A DNA stretch of 64,000 nt, from assembly GCF_900055185.1 (NCBI RefSeq), contig NZ_FIZX01000001.1, forward strand, positions 372,001-436,000, read 5' to 3'. Source of the DNA: Grimontia celer. GTDB taxonomy: Bacteria > Pseudomonadota > Gammaproteobacteria > Enterobacterales > Vibrionaceae. Below the pieces are notes generated by a model, which was not told the origin of the DNA, searched no databases, and worked only from the letters and a program-made list of their open reading frames with translations. Below, piece by piece: positions 47,398 to 56,979 of this stretch. Position 1 is the stretch's first letter, and every line of letters starts with the position of its first letter. The position numbers were made by a program, and so were the translations under genes.

Positions 47398-49893
47398 GTG
47401 TTTACAAAGGACGTACCCTGGTACAAAACAATGAGCTTCAAAGCCCTTTGGATACTGGGGATGATGCTCGCAGTAGTCGTGGTGACTATCGTTTATGTGC
47501 TTGATACCACGGGTAACAGCATGGTGCGTGACAGTGCCAACCAACGTGTAGAAGCGCAGGTCGAAACCGTGGCTCAGAGTCTGGGACAGCTTTCCAATAG
47601 CGTCGGTACCATCGCCCTTTCCCTTGCCAACTCGCTTTCGTTACAAGATACAGATGCCGATATAGAACAGAAGCTGGCGAGCATGTTCCGAAACCCCAAT
47701 ATCCGGGAAATGGTTGCCAGTGGCGGCTTTTGGCCTGAACCCTACGTATACAACGCGAATTTGGTGAAATCATCGGTCTTCATCGCTATTGAGGAAGATG
47801 GCTCATACCGCCGCATCAATGATTACAATGAAATCGATGCTACGCCTTACCAGCTTTCTGAATGGTATGCCCCTGCGAGATATGCGAAAGATAAAGCATA
47901 CTGGTCTCGAGCATACATAGACCCTTATACCAACGAGCCTATGGTGACCTGTACAGTGCCAATCTTCAAAGAAGATGAGTTCGTTGGGGTTGTTACCATC
48001 GATGTCAGACTGGAGCGATTACAGGCGTTTCTGACACGAAGTGGAGAAAAGCTCGGCGGTTACATGCTGATGTTTGACAGGGGAGGTGCGATGATGTCTT
48101 TCCCAGACGCGAAATATGCGGACGACCCTTCCTTAACCCCTTTACCAAGCGCAAAAGAAATAGCGACCGCTGAACCCGAGTTTGCTGAATTGGCGCTAGT
48201 GATCAGTCAGGCTACGCAAGGTGAGCGTTTACTTCGCCAAAGCAATCCTAATGTTATGGATTTAGCGAAGGCCATTGTCGCATCATCTCCAGAAATTGAT
48301 CTGGGCTACGCAGTGTCGGTCGCTTCGGATCTGATGCCAAACCTTTCTGTATTCCGCAGCACAGAGCGACTGTTTATTCACCGATTGGAAACCGATCCAA
48401 TTCTCAATGAGACCACGCTCGTGTTTGGGCGTACTTTGCCTGATACAAACTGGACGCTTGTCGGTGCATTGCCTGAGCGCCTGCTTTTGGTGGAAGCAAC
48501 GCAACTGAAAAACGACCTTTTCTTCGCGATGGCGTTGGTCGCGATTGTGCTGGTTTGCATCACGTATGTTTCGATTCATTTCCAGATCGTTCGCCCAATG
48601 GCTAGAGTGCGGAATGCGCTTGTTCAGCAAAAAGGCGGTGCGCCTTTTGCACCGATTGATTACCCAGAGAAGGACGAGCTGGGCATGTTGGTTTCAGAGT
48701 TTAATCAGCTTAGTTCAAACCTTGTTGAAACCCGTGAAAGAGCCATAGAGGCCGCTCGGGCGAAACAACTCTTCCTTGCCAACATCAGCCATGAAATCCG
48801 TACACCGATGAATGGGATACTCGGAGCGGCATCTTTAATGCAAGATGAACCTATGTCTGGTAAGCAGGCTGAATACTTGTCAGTGATCGCTCACTCTTCC
48901 CGCGGTTTGATGTCACTGATCAACAATATTCTCGATTTCAGCAAGATGGAATCCAATCATCTTAAGCTGGAAGAAGCGCCTTTTGATCTTGAAAAGCTGG
49001 GTCGGTATGTGCGTGATTTAATGCTGCCGACCATCAACAACAAACCTCAGCTTGTGTTTGAATTCAGTTATCAGGATGCCTGCCCCCGTCGGTTCTTAGG
49101 TGATGCACACCGTATTGAGCAGATAATGCTCAACCTTGTTTCTAACGCGCTGAAGTTTACAGAAAACGGGGTTGTTCGCCTCAGTGTTTCAATGCGTAAG
49201 GAAAATGGTGGATACACTGGTGTCTGCATCCGTGTGAAAGATACAGGTGTCGGAATCTCTCCAGAAAAACATCAGGTTATTTTTGATGAGTTTCAGCAGG
49301 CTGATACCTCGACCACGCGTAAATTTGGTGGTTCAGGGTTAGGGCTTGCTATCACCAAGCAACTCATCGACCTGATGGGAGGAGGTATCTCTCTATACAG
49401 CGAACCAGGCCGCGGCGCTGAGTTCGAAGTTTTCCTGCCACTCCAGATAGAGAAAGATGGGGCGGATGTGAAGGGTAGGGAGTTGTTGAAGCAACACAAT
49501 GGCGCTTTTAGTGGCAAACATTGTTTATTGGTGGAAGACAATGCCATCAACTTGATGATTGCAGAGAAGATGCTGGCTAAATTTGGCTTTACGGTGGACA
49601 AAGCGACAGATGGTATGGCGGCTGTCGATAAGGCGACCTTGCAGGGCTACGATGTGATCTTCATGGATATTCAAATGCCACTGATGGATGGATTGGAAGC
49701 GACACGCCAAATTCGCTCCACCAATAACTTCAACCAGCACACACCGATTGTTGCGATGACAGCCAACGTGTTGAAGGACGACATTTGGCGCTGCATCAGC
49801 AATGGTATGCAGGGACATATTGGTAAACCACTGCGTGAAAATGACATTTATGTCGCCTGCGCGAAGGTGTTATCCGCAGAAATTGAGGCTTGA
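47398..49893 (+). CDS. Hybrid sensor histidine kinase (dCache-HAMP-HisKA-HATPase-REC)
   Basis: The 831-residue protein has a membrane segment near 13-33, a periplasmic dCache-type sensor (about 35-365), a second membrane segment (about 373-395), HAMP (about 396-445), HisKA with H465 in NISHEIRTPMNG, HATPase with N, G1 and G2 boxes (LNLVSNALKF, KDTGVGI, GSGLGLAI) and a receiver domain with D757 in VIFMDIQMP. The Cache motif has WY and a VTID aspartate but serine where amino-acid-binding relatives have arginine, so its ligand probably differs. It lacks an HPt domain; the upstream protein supplies it. No response regulator is adjacent. The GTG start is supported by GAGG overlapping the upstream stop. 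Confidence 0.92.
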   Translation: MFTKDVPWYKTMSFKALWILGMMLAVVVVTIVYVLDTTGNSMVRDSANQRVEAQVETVAQSLGQLSNSVGTIALSLANSLSLQDTDADIEQKLASMFRNPNIREMVASGGFWPEPYVYNANLVKSSVFIAIEEDGSYRRINDYNEIDATPYQLSEWYAPARYAKDKAYWSRAYIDPYTNEPMVTCTVPIFKEDEFVGVVTIDVRLERLQAFLTRSGEKLGGYMLMFDRGGAMMSFPDAKYADDPSLTPLPSAKEIATAEPEFAELALVISQATQGERLLRQSNPNVMDLAKAIVASSPEIDLGYAVSVASDLMPNLSVFRSTERLFIHRLETDPILNETTLVFGRTLPDTNWTLVGALPERLLLVEATQLKNDLFFAMALVAIVLVCITYVSIHFQIVRPMARVRNALVQQKGGAPFAPIDYPEKDELGMLVSEFNQLSSNLVETRERAIEAARAKQLFLANISHEIRTPMNGILGAASLMQDEPMSGKQAEYLSVIAHSSRGLMSLINNILDFSKMESNHLKLEEAPFDLEKLGRYVRDLMLPTINNKPQLVFEFSYQDACPRRFLGDAHRIEQIMLNLVSNALKFTENGVVRLSVSMRKENGGYTGVCIRVKDTGVGISPEKHQVIFDEFQQADTSTTRKFGGSGLGLAITKQLIDLMGGGISLYSEPGRGAEFEVFLPLQIEKDGADVKGRELLKQHNGAFSGKHCLLVEDNAINLMIAEKMLAKFGFTVDKATDGMAAVDKATLQGYDVIFMDIQMPLMDGLEATRQIRSTNNFNQHTPIVAMTANVLKDDIWRCISNGMQGHIGKPLRENDIYVACAKVLSAEIEA

Positions 49894-49917
49894 GCTGATA
49901 GGGCAGAACCCTTCGGG

Positions 49918-50015
49918 CAGCGTTTGTGGGGACTTTCTGCTGCGTTATCGGCTTCTCATGTAGGCCAGCTACACGTCGAAGCCTCTGCCTTGCATAAAAT
50001 CCCCACAAACTGCTG
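49918..50015. repeat. 98-bp imperfect palindrome (hairpin repeat, MITE-like)
   Basis: The two halves are reverse complements over about 46 bases with few mismatches. The outer arms contain GTTTGTGGGGA and TCCCCACAAAC, the middle arms GGCTTC and GAAGCC, and the tip is TGTAG-GCCAG-CTACA. It starts 25 bases after the kinase stop codon and has no T tail. Its size and structure suggest a dispersed hairpin or MITE-like element rather than a normal terminator. No second copy was seen in this window. Confidence 0.7.
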
Positions 50016-50077
50016 CAAAAACCATCACCAACGGTCAACAGGCCCTAGTGTAAACCCGGTGGCTTCTTTACCAAATC

Positions 50078-50091
50078 TTGATCTTGGTCAA
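50078..50091 (+). promoter_or_regulatory. FNR/DNR-like box upstream of ygbA
   Basis: TTGATCTTGGTCAA matches the FNR-type consensus TTGAT-N4-ATCAA at nine of ten positions. Its centre is about 43 bases before the ygbA ATG; a -10-like CAAAAT at 50113-50118 fits class II activation by an FNR/DNR family regulator. Confidence 0.65.
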
Positions 50092-50127
50092 AGGAATTTA
50101 AACGCCGCTGAGCAAAATAGCGCGGCT

Positions 50128-50451
50128 ATGAAAATTCAACCGACAACGTCCGCGCCTAAACGCCAGCCTTTGTGGCTTGTCCGCGCGATGACGACGCTTT
50201 ATTGCAAGCACATTCACCGCGGCAGCCAGCTCTGCCAGCAATGTTCAGACTTGATTGCGTTCGAGACACAGCGTTCAGAGCAATGTTGTCGCGATAGTGG
50301 CACTTTGTCATGCCGTGAGTGCCAGAGGCAGTGTTATCCAGACGCCAAGCGTTTGGAGATTAACCACATCATCCGTTGGGCAGAACCCAAAGCCAGATGG
50401 CGCAAGCCTATTTGGATTGCGAAACGCTACGTGGGTTCACTACTGAGTTAA
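50128..50451 (+). CDS. ygbA: YgbA-like nitrous oxide-stimulated promoter family protein
   Basis: This 107-residue protein has the YgbA pattern: a LYCKHIHRG segment, then CQQCSDLIAFETQRSEQCC, a CRECQRQCYP cluster and an IRWAEPKARWRKPIW ending. Its cysteines and histidines suggest a metal or iron-sulfur site. The family is named after its link to nitrogen-oxide-responsive promoters; in several bacteria it is induced by nitric oxide under NsrR or FNR-type control. The open frame continues upstream to 49924, but that part is the hairpin repeat and is not conserved, so ATG 50128 was chosen. No ribosome binding site precedes this ATG, and the predicted transcription start is within a few bases of it, so a leaderless mRNA is possible. 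Confidence 0.82.
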   Translation: MKIQPTTSAPKRQPLWLVRAMTTLYCKHIHRGSQLCQQCSDLIAFETQRSEQCCRDSGTLSCRECQRQCYPDAKRLEINHIIRWAEPKARWRKPIWIAKRYVGSLLS

Positions 50452-50519
50452 CTTTTCGGCTTTTGACATCGCCAGACGTCCTTTCACGTTTGGCGATGAC
50501 TATCAATCCACTCGCACTT

Positions 50520-51449
50520 TTAAAGGATGATCGCGATTTTCCCGCGCGTCTTTCCAGAACTACTTTGCGCATAACCCAACTGAAAGTCTTCAAGTCTCAA
50601 GGACTTTGATACATGTACACTCAGTTTCCCGGACGTCATAAGCTCTGATGCATGGAGAAGATGTTCACCACTACCTTGAACAAATACGAAAGCAGTGTTG
50701 ACCCCGGCTTTTTTGGCAGCTTCCTCTGTTTCGGGCAACAATCCACTAATGCTGACCAGTTTCCCTCCGCACTTAATCACCCTGATGGCGTTTACCTGTT
50801 CCTCGCCGTAAAGAGATTCTAAAACAAGATCTACGGGCTTATTTAGAAGGGCCTCAACAGAGTTTTGGGTTTGATAGTCAATGACTTCATCTGCACCGAG
50901 TGAGGTGACAAACCCGCGGTTTTTCTTTGATGTCATCACTGTGACATGAGCTCCGACTGATTTGGCGATCTGAATGGCAATATGCCCAACACCACCCGCT
51001 CCCTGTTGGATGAGCAAGCGCTGGCCTTGGCGGAGCTTACCTTCGACGATCAATGCCTGATATGCGGTCAGGAACACCATGGGTATAGCACCTGCGTCTT
51101 GATCGCTGATTTCATCAGGGATGTGTGCAAGTTGGAATTGATTCACTAAACAGTACTCTGCAAATGCTCCATCAATACCAATTTCTTTCATCGCAAATAC
51201 CCGATCTCCCGGTTGGAATTTTTCAACTTCTTCACCAGCCGAGATGACTTCTCCCGCTAAATCGCTGCCCATGGTCAAAGGAAATGGTTGTTGAACCAAA
51301 AAACCCAGCATGCCATTTCCGATTTTGACATCGACAGGGTTAATTGATGATGCCTTCACTTTGACCAGAACCTCATTGGCTGCAGGCTGAGGGCAGGCGA
51401 TATCTTTGATCGAAATTTTTCCAACATCTTCCATTCTGATTGCTTTCAT
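50520..51449 (-). CDS. Zinc-independent NADPH:quinone oxidoreductase-like MDR enzyme
   Basis: The 309-residue protein is a medium-chain dehydrogenase/reductase of the quinone oxidoreductase group: SSINPVDVKIGNG near 30-42, GSDLAGEVISAG, and the NADPH motif QGAGGVGHIAIQIAKSVGA near 143-161. It lacks the zinc-ligand cysteines of alcohol dehydrogenases. It should reduce quinones or enals with NADPH; the substrate is unknown. The ATG at 51449 is fixed by AAGGAGAG in front of it. It is divergent from a LysR gene, which probably regulates it. Confidence 0.88.
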   Translation of the reverse strand: MKAIRMEDVGKISIKDIACPQPAANEVLVKVKASSINPVDVKIGNGMLGFLVQQPFPLTMGSDLAGEVISAGEEVEKFQPGDRVFAMKEIGIDGAFAEYCLVNQFQLAHIPDEISDQDAGAIPMVFLTAYQALIVEGKLRQGQRLLIQQGAGGVGHIAIQIAKSVGAHVTVMTSKKNRGFVTSLGADEVIDYQTQNSVEALLNKPVDLVLESLYGEEQVNAIRVIKCGGKLVSISGLLPETEEAAKKAGVNTAFVFVQGSGEHLLHASELMTSGKLSVHVSKSLRLEDFQLGYAQSSSGKTRGKIAIIL

Positions 51450-51590
51450 TGCGTCTCTCCTTTTGGGTGGAGAAACAACGATATTCATTTCCATTTTGGA
51501 CTTAAATAACGGGAATTGAACAAGTTATTTTCTAAATTGGAAAAGGTGTGTTGGGATGGCGTTTCGCCATAACTTTAGATAAGGACATCT

Positions 51591-52490
51591 ATGGATACAT
51601 TAACGGCAATGCGTTACTTCGCGAAGGTCGCACGGGTAGGCAGTTTTTCCAAAGTCGCAGAGGAACTGCATACCTCGCCTTCCAACGTGAGCAAGCACGT
51701 CGCCTTCCTGGAAAATAAGTTGAATGCGCGGCTACTACAAAGGACGACCAGAGTGACAACCATTACCATGGCGGGGGAGCAGTATTTAAAGCACTGTGAA
51801 GCAATACTTGAGCAAGTAGGCGTCGCTGAACGCGAAGTGTTGGAACAGCAAGGCAGGGTCTCCGGTGAGCTGCGTGTTAGCCTTCCCAGTCTCTTTGGTG
51901 ATGCTGGTGTTGCGGCGCTGATGGCAGAATTTCTCGAAGCGTATCCAGATGTAGATTTGGCGATCTACATTAATGATAGGTTTGTGGATCTCATCGATGA
52001 AGGGTTTGACCTGTGTGTCCGCGCCAGTTCAGTACAGCCGGATTCCAGTTTGATCTATAGAGCCATTGGAAAGACGAGGGTCGACTTGGTTGGGACCGTT
52101 GAATACTTTGAAAGAAACGGTCGACCAAGCCAGGTTTCTGACCTGAACAATCACACGTTGATCGTTCACCGAAATGCAGGAAACAGCAGTGTCGCTTTTA
52201 CCAAGGATGGTGTTGTGGAGCGGGCTAAAATTCGCAAGCGGGTCAGAGTGAATAGCACCCCCTTTGTTCGTGATTTGGTTGCTGAAGGTTTAGGACTCGC
52301 ATTTCTGCCAAGGTTGGCTACACACTCTAACCCCGGGTTTTGCGCTGTATTAGACGAATTTGAACCTGAATATCTTACCCTGAGCGTCGTTTATCCTGAG
52401 AGGCAACACACACCACTAAAAGTGTATCGGTTTATTGAAGTACTAACCTCTTGGTTTGAACGTCAACAGCAAACTGGGCAACTTAATTGA
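51591..52490 (+). CDS. LysR family transcriptional regulator
   Basis: The 299-residue protein has the LysR helix-turn-helix at the N-terminus (MRYFAKVARVGSFSKVAEEL, then TSPSNVSKHVAFLENKLNARLLQRTTR) and a substrate-binding domain (about 90-290). It belongs to the CrgA/AphB-like group with the MDTLTAM start. The divergent position to the quinone-reductase-like gene, with a 141-base shared promoter region, is the classic arrangement for control of that gene; control of the TRAP operon downstream is also possible. AAGGA precedes the ATG. Confidence 0.9.
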   Translation: MDTLTAMRYFAKVARVGSFSKVAEELHTSPSNVSKHVAFLENKLNARLLQRTTRVTTITMAGEQYLKHCEAILEQVGVAEREVLEQQGRVSGELRVSLPSLFGDAGVAALMAEFLEAYPDVDLAIYINDRFVDLIDEGFDLCVRASSVQPDSSLIYRAIGKTRVDLVGTVEYFERNGRPSQVSDLNNHTLIVHRNAGNSSVAFTKDGVVERAKIRKRVRVNSTPFVRDLVAEGLGLAFLPRLATHSNPGFCAVLDEFEPEYLTLSVVYPERQHTPLKVYRFIEVLTSWFERQQQTGQLN

Positions 52491-52623
52491 GCCTACCTTT
52501 CTCTCAGTTTTAAACGTCGAATGGGTGGAATATTACCCATTTGTCTCACGACATATCTCACTTTTGTTTTATTGTTGTTAATTATTTGTTTTCATCTGAA
52601 TGCTTTTCTTTTTCCTCAACTAG

Positions 52624-53679
<1,056 letters not shown>

Positions 53680-53686
53680 ATGTTGT

Positions 53687-53718
53687 AGCCCGGCCAAGGA
53701 TCAGGGTCGGGCTTTTTA
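53687..53718 (+). terminator. Intercistronic attenuator between dctP and dctQ
   Basis: Arms AGCCCG and CGGGCT with a 14-base loop are followed by TTTTT. Partial termination here would give more binding protein than permease. Confidence 0.7.
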
Positions 53719-53733
53719 ATATCGGAGTTTCAA

Positions 53734-54291
53734 ATGGTTAAGTTGTTACACCGTTTCGAAGAGGGTGCAATTGGCCTGCTTCTGGTGACAATGACACTGC
53801 TGGTGTTTTTTGAAGTGATTCTTCGCTTCTTTTTCAACGAGGGTTTGCTCTGGGCTCAGGAGCTGACGCTCTATCTATCTGCGTGGTTAGTTCTGATGGG
53901 CGCATCCTGGGGATTGCGTGAAGGTGCGCATATCGGTGTGGATGCGGCTATCAAACATCTTCCGCCTAACAAACAAAAAGCGGTGACGCTGTTCGCGCTT
54001 GCGCTCTGTTTAGTTTATTGCGGCCTGTTTATTTATGGCTCTTGGATCTATCTCAGCAAGATGAAAATGATTGGCATTGAAATGGAAGACATGCCGATTG
54101 AGAAATGGAAAGCCATGTCGTGCTTGATTCTGGGTTTTGGTCTGCTGACGTTAAGGGTTCTGACCATTGGCTATGAAGTTCTGACGGGAACCCGAGCTGG
54201 TTTTGGACTGGTAGATGAAGCCAAAGAGAGCATGCATCTCGCTGAAGAAGTCACGAAGGAAATGGAAAGCCGGGAGGAGCAAAACAAATGA
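53734..54291 (+). CDS. dctQ: TRAP transporter small permease DctQ
   Basis: The 185-residue inner-membrane protein has four hydrophobic segments, beginning with FEEGAIGLLLVTMTLLVFFEV and containing the family LLWAQELTLYLSAWLVLMGASWGLREGAHIGVD region in parts. It supports the large subunit DctM in Na+-driven uptake. Its stop overlaps the dctM start by four bases, indicating coupled translation. Confidence 0.93.
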   Translation: MVKLLHRFEEGAIGLLLVTMTLLVFFEVILRFFFNEGLLWAQELTLYLSAWLVLMGASWGLREGAHIGVDAAIKHLPPNKQKAVTLFALALCLVYCGLFIYGSWIYLSKMKMIGIEMEDMPIEKWKAMSCLILGFGLLTLRVLTIGYEVLTGTRAGFGLVDEAKESMHLAEEVTKEMESREEQNK

Positions 54292-55691
54292 CCATCGCCG
54301 TATTATTTGGGTTGCTGTTTCTCTGCATGTTCATGGGCATGCCAATCGCGATTGCGTTGGGTTTGTCGAGCGTTGCAACCATTTTGATGTTTTCTAATGA
54401 TTCGCTAGCCTCTATCGCATTAAAGCTGTTTGAGGCAACCAGTGAGCATTACACCTTATTGGCTATTCCTTTCTTTATCCTGTCTTCTGCGTTCTTATCG
54501 ACGGGCGGCGTTGCGCGCAGACTGATTAACTTTGCGATTGATTCTGTCGGTCATATCCGTGGTGGCCTCGCAATGGCCTCTGTCATGGCTTGTATGCTGT
54601 TTGCGGCGGTATCAGGCAGCTCTCCTGCCACGGTGGCGGCCATTGGCTCAATCGTCATCGTAGGTATGGTGAAAGCCGGTTATCCAAAAGCGTTCGCAGC
54701 AGGTGTTATTGCCAATGCGGGAACGTTGGGGATTTTGATCCCACCTTCGATCGTGATGCTTGTATACGCGGCTGCGACCGAAGTGTCGGCGTCTCGTATG
54801 TTTATGGCAGGCTTTATACCCGGTCTGATGATGGGCGGTATCTTGATGATTGCAATATATATTGTTGCGCGTATCAAAGGGTTGCCTTCACAGCCATTTC
54901 CCGGTGTTGGTGCGCTGACACGATCAGGACTTCATGCTCTTGGCGGCCTGATGTTGATCATCATCGTATTGGGTTCGATTTACGGAGGCGTCGCCAGTCC
55001 AACGGAAGCAGCTTCTGTAGCCGCTGTTTATGCTTGGTTGGTGAGTGTGTGGGGCTACCGAGATATTGGCCCGCTTAAAAACACACCTTGGCGCAAAGAA
55101 GGCGAAGGTAGCATTTCCATGTTGCTGCGAAACTTTGCGGCGCTGCCTCTGGTGATGGTGAAATCTTTCACGGACAAGGAAGTGAACCATGTGGTACGTG
55201 ATGCGGCGAAAGTCAGCATTATGCTGCTATTCATCATCGCTAACGCTATGTTGTTTGCTCATGTGCTAACGACAGAACGTATTCCCCACACCATTGCAGA
55301 ATCTATTATCGCCTGGGGCTTACCGGCTTGGGGTTTCCTGATTGTGGTCAACATTCTGTTGCTGATTGCGGGTAACTTCATGGAGCCTTCAGCCATCTTG
55401 CTGATCATGGCACCTATCCTGTTCCCAATTGCCACTCAGTTGGGCATTGACCCTATCCATCTTGGCATCATTATGGTGGTGAATATGGAGATCGGAATGC
55501 TGACGCCACCTGTTGGACTGAACTTGTTTGTGACGGCGGGTATCACTGGAGAAAGCATGGGCTGGGCAATCAAGGCTGCTCTACCTTGGTTAGGTCTGTT
55601 GCTGTTCTTCCTGATATTGATCACCTACATTCCGCAAATATCGCTGTTCCTGCCGGATTATCTCGATTCGCTCAGGGGCTATAAATCCTGA
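54288..55691 (+). CDS. dctM: TRAP transporter large permease DctM
   Basis: This 467-residue membrane protein has about 12 hydrophobic segments and is the translocating subunit of the dicarboxylate TRAP transporter, driven by Na+. The FMGMPIAIALGLSS start, the AAVSGSSPATVAAIG loop and NAGTLGILIPPSIVML segment are the family signatures; MLTPPVGLNLFV near the end belongs to the second half. It is longer than usual by about 40 residues because of an insertion near 255-300. It ends at a perfect terminator hairpin. Confidence 0.94.
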   Translation: MTIAVLFGLLFLCMFMGMPIAIALGLSSVATILMFSNDSLASIALKLFEATSEHYTLLAIPFFILSSAFLSTGGVARRLINFAIDSVGHIRGGLAMASVMACMLFAAVSGSSPATVAAIGSIVIVGMVKAGYPKAFAAGVIANAGTLGILIPPSIVMLVYAAATEVSASRMFMAGFIPGLMMGGILMIAIYIVARIKGLPSQPFPGVGALTRSGLHALGGLMLIIIVLGSIYGGVASPTEAASVAAVYAWLVSVWGYRDIGPLKNTPWRKEGEGSISMLLRNFAALPLVMVKSFTDKEVNHVVRDAAKVSIMLLFIIANAMLFAHVLTTERIPHTIAESIIAWGLPAWGFLIVVNILLLIAGNFMEPSAILLIMAPILFPIATQLGIDPIHLGIIMVVNMEIGMLTPPVGLNLFVTAGITGESMGWAIKAALPWLGLLLFFLILITYIPQISLFLPDYLDSLRGYKS

Positions 55692-55708
55692 CAATCGATA
55701 CCATATGA

Positions 55709-55733
55709 AAAGGGGCGTTAACGCCCCTTTCTT
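55709..55733 (+). terminator. Intrinsic terminator after dctM
   Basis: A 22-bp perfect palindrome with arms AAAGGGGCG and CGCCCCTTT around TTAA is followed by CTTCTTTT. Confidence 0.9.
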
Positions 55734-55765
55734 CTTTTCAGAATTTGTTGTTTCTAAAACGCGTA

Positions 55766-56890
55766 TCAGCCTGCAAGTTTGGTGATCACACGCTTAAGCA
55801 GTTCGATACGTGGTGCGATAGACTCCAGTACCAGATATTCTTCGTCGCTGTGGAAACCCGCGCCAATTGGGCCCAGACCATCCAGCGTAGGAACACCCAG
55901 CACTGCGGTCAGGTTGGCATCTGAACCGCCGCCGACCGCTTGCCAGGTAATGTTCATGCCCAGTTCACGGCCGGTTTCCTCAACCATTGCCATCAGGCTT
56001 TCCGTTTTTTCGTTTGGCACCATAGAAGGCTTGTAAGCTTGGCGATCAAGTTCAACCGACACGCCTTCAATAAAAGGTGTTTCAGTCAGAGTTCGGATTT
56101 TCTGGTCGACATCGGCGTACTCATCGTTATCCCAGAAACGGACGTCGACAACCACTTCAGCATGTTCAGGAACAATGTTGGCACCTGCGCCGCCGTTAAC
56201 GACGCCAACGTTCAGTGTGGTACCAGATTCAAAATTGGTCATCGCATTGATAGCCAGAATCCAGTGCGCCATTTCTGAAATCGCGCTGCGGCCGTTTTGC
56301 GGTTCGTTACCAGCGTGAGCGGCTTTGCCTTTGAAGGTCAATTTGTAGCGCGCCATGCCTTTACGTGCTTTTACCAACGAGCCATCAGCGCGGGCAGCTT
56401 CTGCAACCAGCACGGTGCGCGCATCTTTCGCGACCGACTTGAGCCAGGCTTCAGAGTGCAGGGAGCCGATTTCCTCGTCAGGGTTCATGCACACGCAAAT
56501 CGATATCTTGTCGAGCACCGTCTTATCGAGAATCCGAAGCGCATAAACCACATTGAGCAAACCGGATTTCATGTCAGATACGCCTGGGCCATAAGCGCGT
56601 TGTTCATCAACACTCATTGGGCGTGCTGCTGCAGTTCCAACAGGGAATACCGTATCCATGTGGCCAATCAGCATCAGATCGATCACGTCGCTTTCTGGCT
56701 TGTTGCGGATTTCCAGGCCAGAGCCCGCTTTGCCGCAATCAACGCGTTTGATATTCCAGCCGCCCATTTCTTCGTATTTTGCGGCCATCATGTCAGCCAC
56801 TTTTTCGATGCCTTCGACCGTTAAAGTGCCGCAATCCAGATTGATCAGTGGGCGCAGTTCTTCCAGATACGCGTTCAAATCAAAACTCAT
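55766..56890 (-). CDS. M20 family metallopeptidase (carboxypeptidase G2-like)
   Basis: The 374-residue protein is a di-zinc M20 peptidase: H77 and D79 in IGHMDTVFP, bridging D106 in GPGVSDMKSG, the catalytic E139 and E140 in NPDEEIGS, and the dimerisation domain AHAGNEPQNGRSAISEMAHW near 195-214. It resembles glutamate carboxypeptidase/CPG2-like enzymes, which release acidic residues from the C-terminus of peptides or folates. No signal peptide is seen, so it acts in the cytoplasm. The ATG at 56890 is fixed by GGGAG. It follows yjiH-yjiG after a terminator-like hairpin, suggesting a peptide-use module. Confidence 0.9.
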   Translation of the reverse strand: MSFDLNAYLEELRPLINLDCGTLTVEGIEKVADMMAAKYEEMGGWNIKRVDCGKAGSGLEIRNKPESDVIDLMLIGHMDTVFPVGTAAARPMSVDEQRAYGPGVSDMKSGLLNVVYALRILDKTVLDKISICVCMNPDEEIGSLHSEAWLKSVAKDARTVLVAEAARADGSLVKARKGMARYKLTFKGKAAHAGNEPQNGRSAISEMAHWILAINAMTNFESGTTLNVGVVNGGAGANIVPEHAEVVVDVRFWDNDEYADVDQKIRTLTETPFIEGVSVELDRQAYKPSMVPNEKTESLMAMVEETGRELGMNITWQAVGGGSDANLTAVLGVPTLDGLGPIGAGFHSDEEYLVLESIAPRIELLKRVITKLAG

Positions 56891-56944
56891 AAAATCTCCC
56901 GCTTTCTTAAGGTCAACAGACCCTGGGGGTAAAAGACTCAAATG

Positions 56945-56970
56945 AAAAAGGCACAACGAATGCTGTGCCT
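56945..56970 (-). terminator. Terminator or attenuator between yjiG and the M20 peptidase
   Basis: On the minus strand arms AGGCACA and TGTGCCT with an 8-base loop are followed by TTTTCATT. Confidence 0.7.
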
Positions 56971-56979
56971 GAAAAGTGG

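Noticed and set aside
49924-50127. N-terminal extension of the YgbA frame
   Set aside because: The extension is the translation of the hairpin element and spacer and has no counterpart in the YgbA family.
55436-55624. Minus-strand ORF inside dctM, and similar frames in other genes
   Set aside because: Antisense to strongly conserved coding sequence; no independent support.
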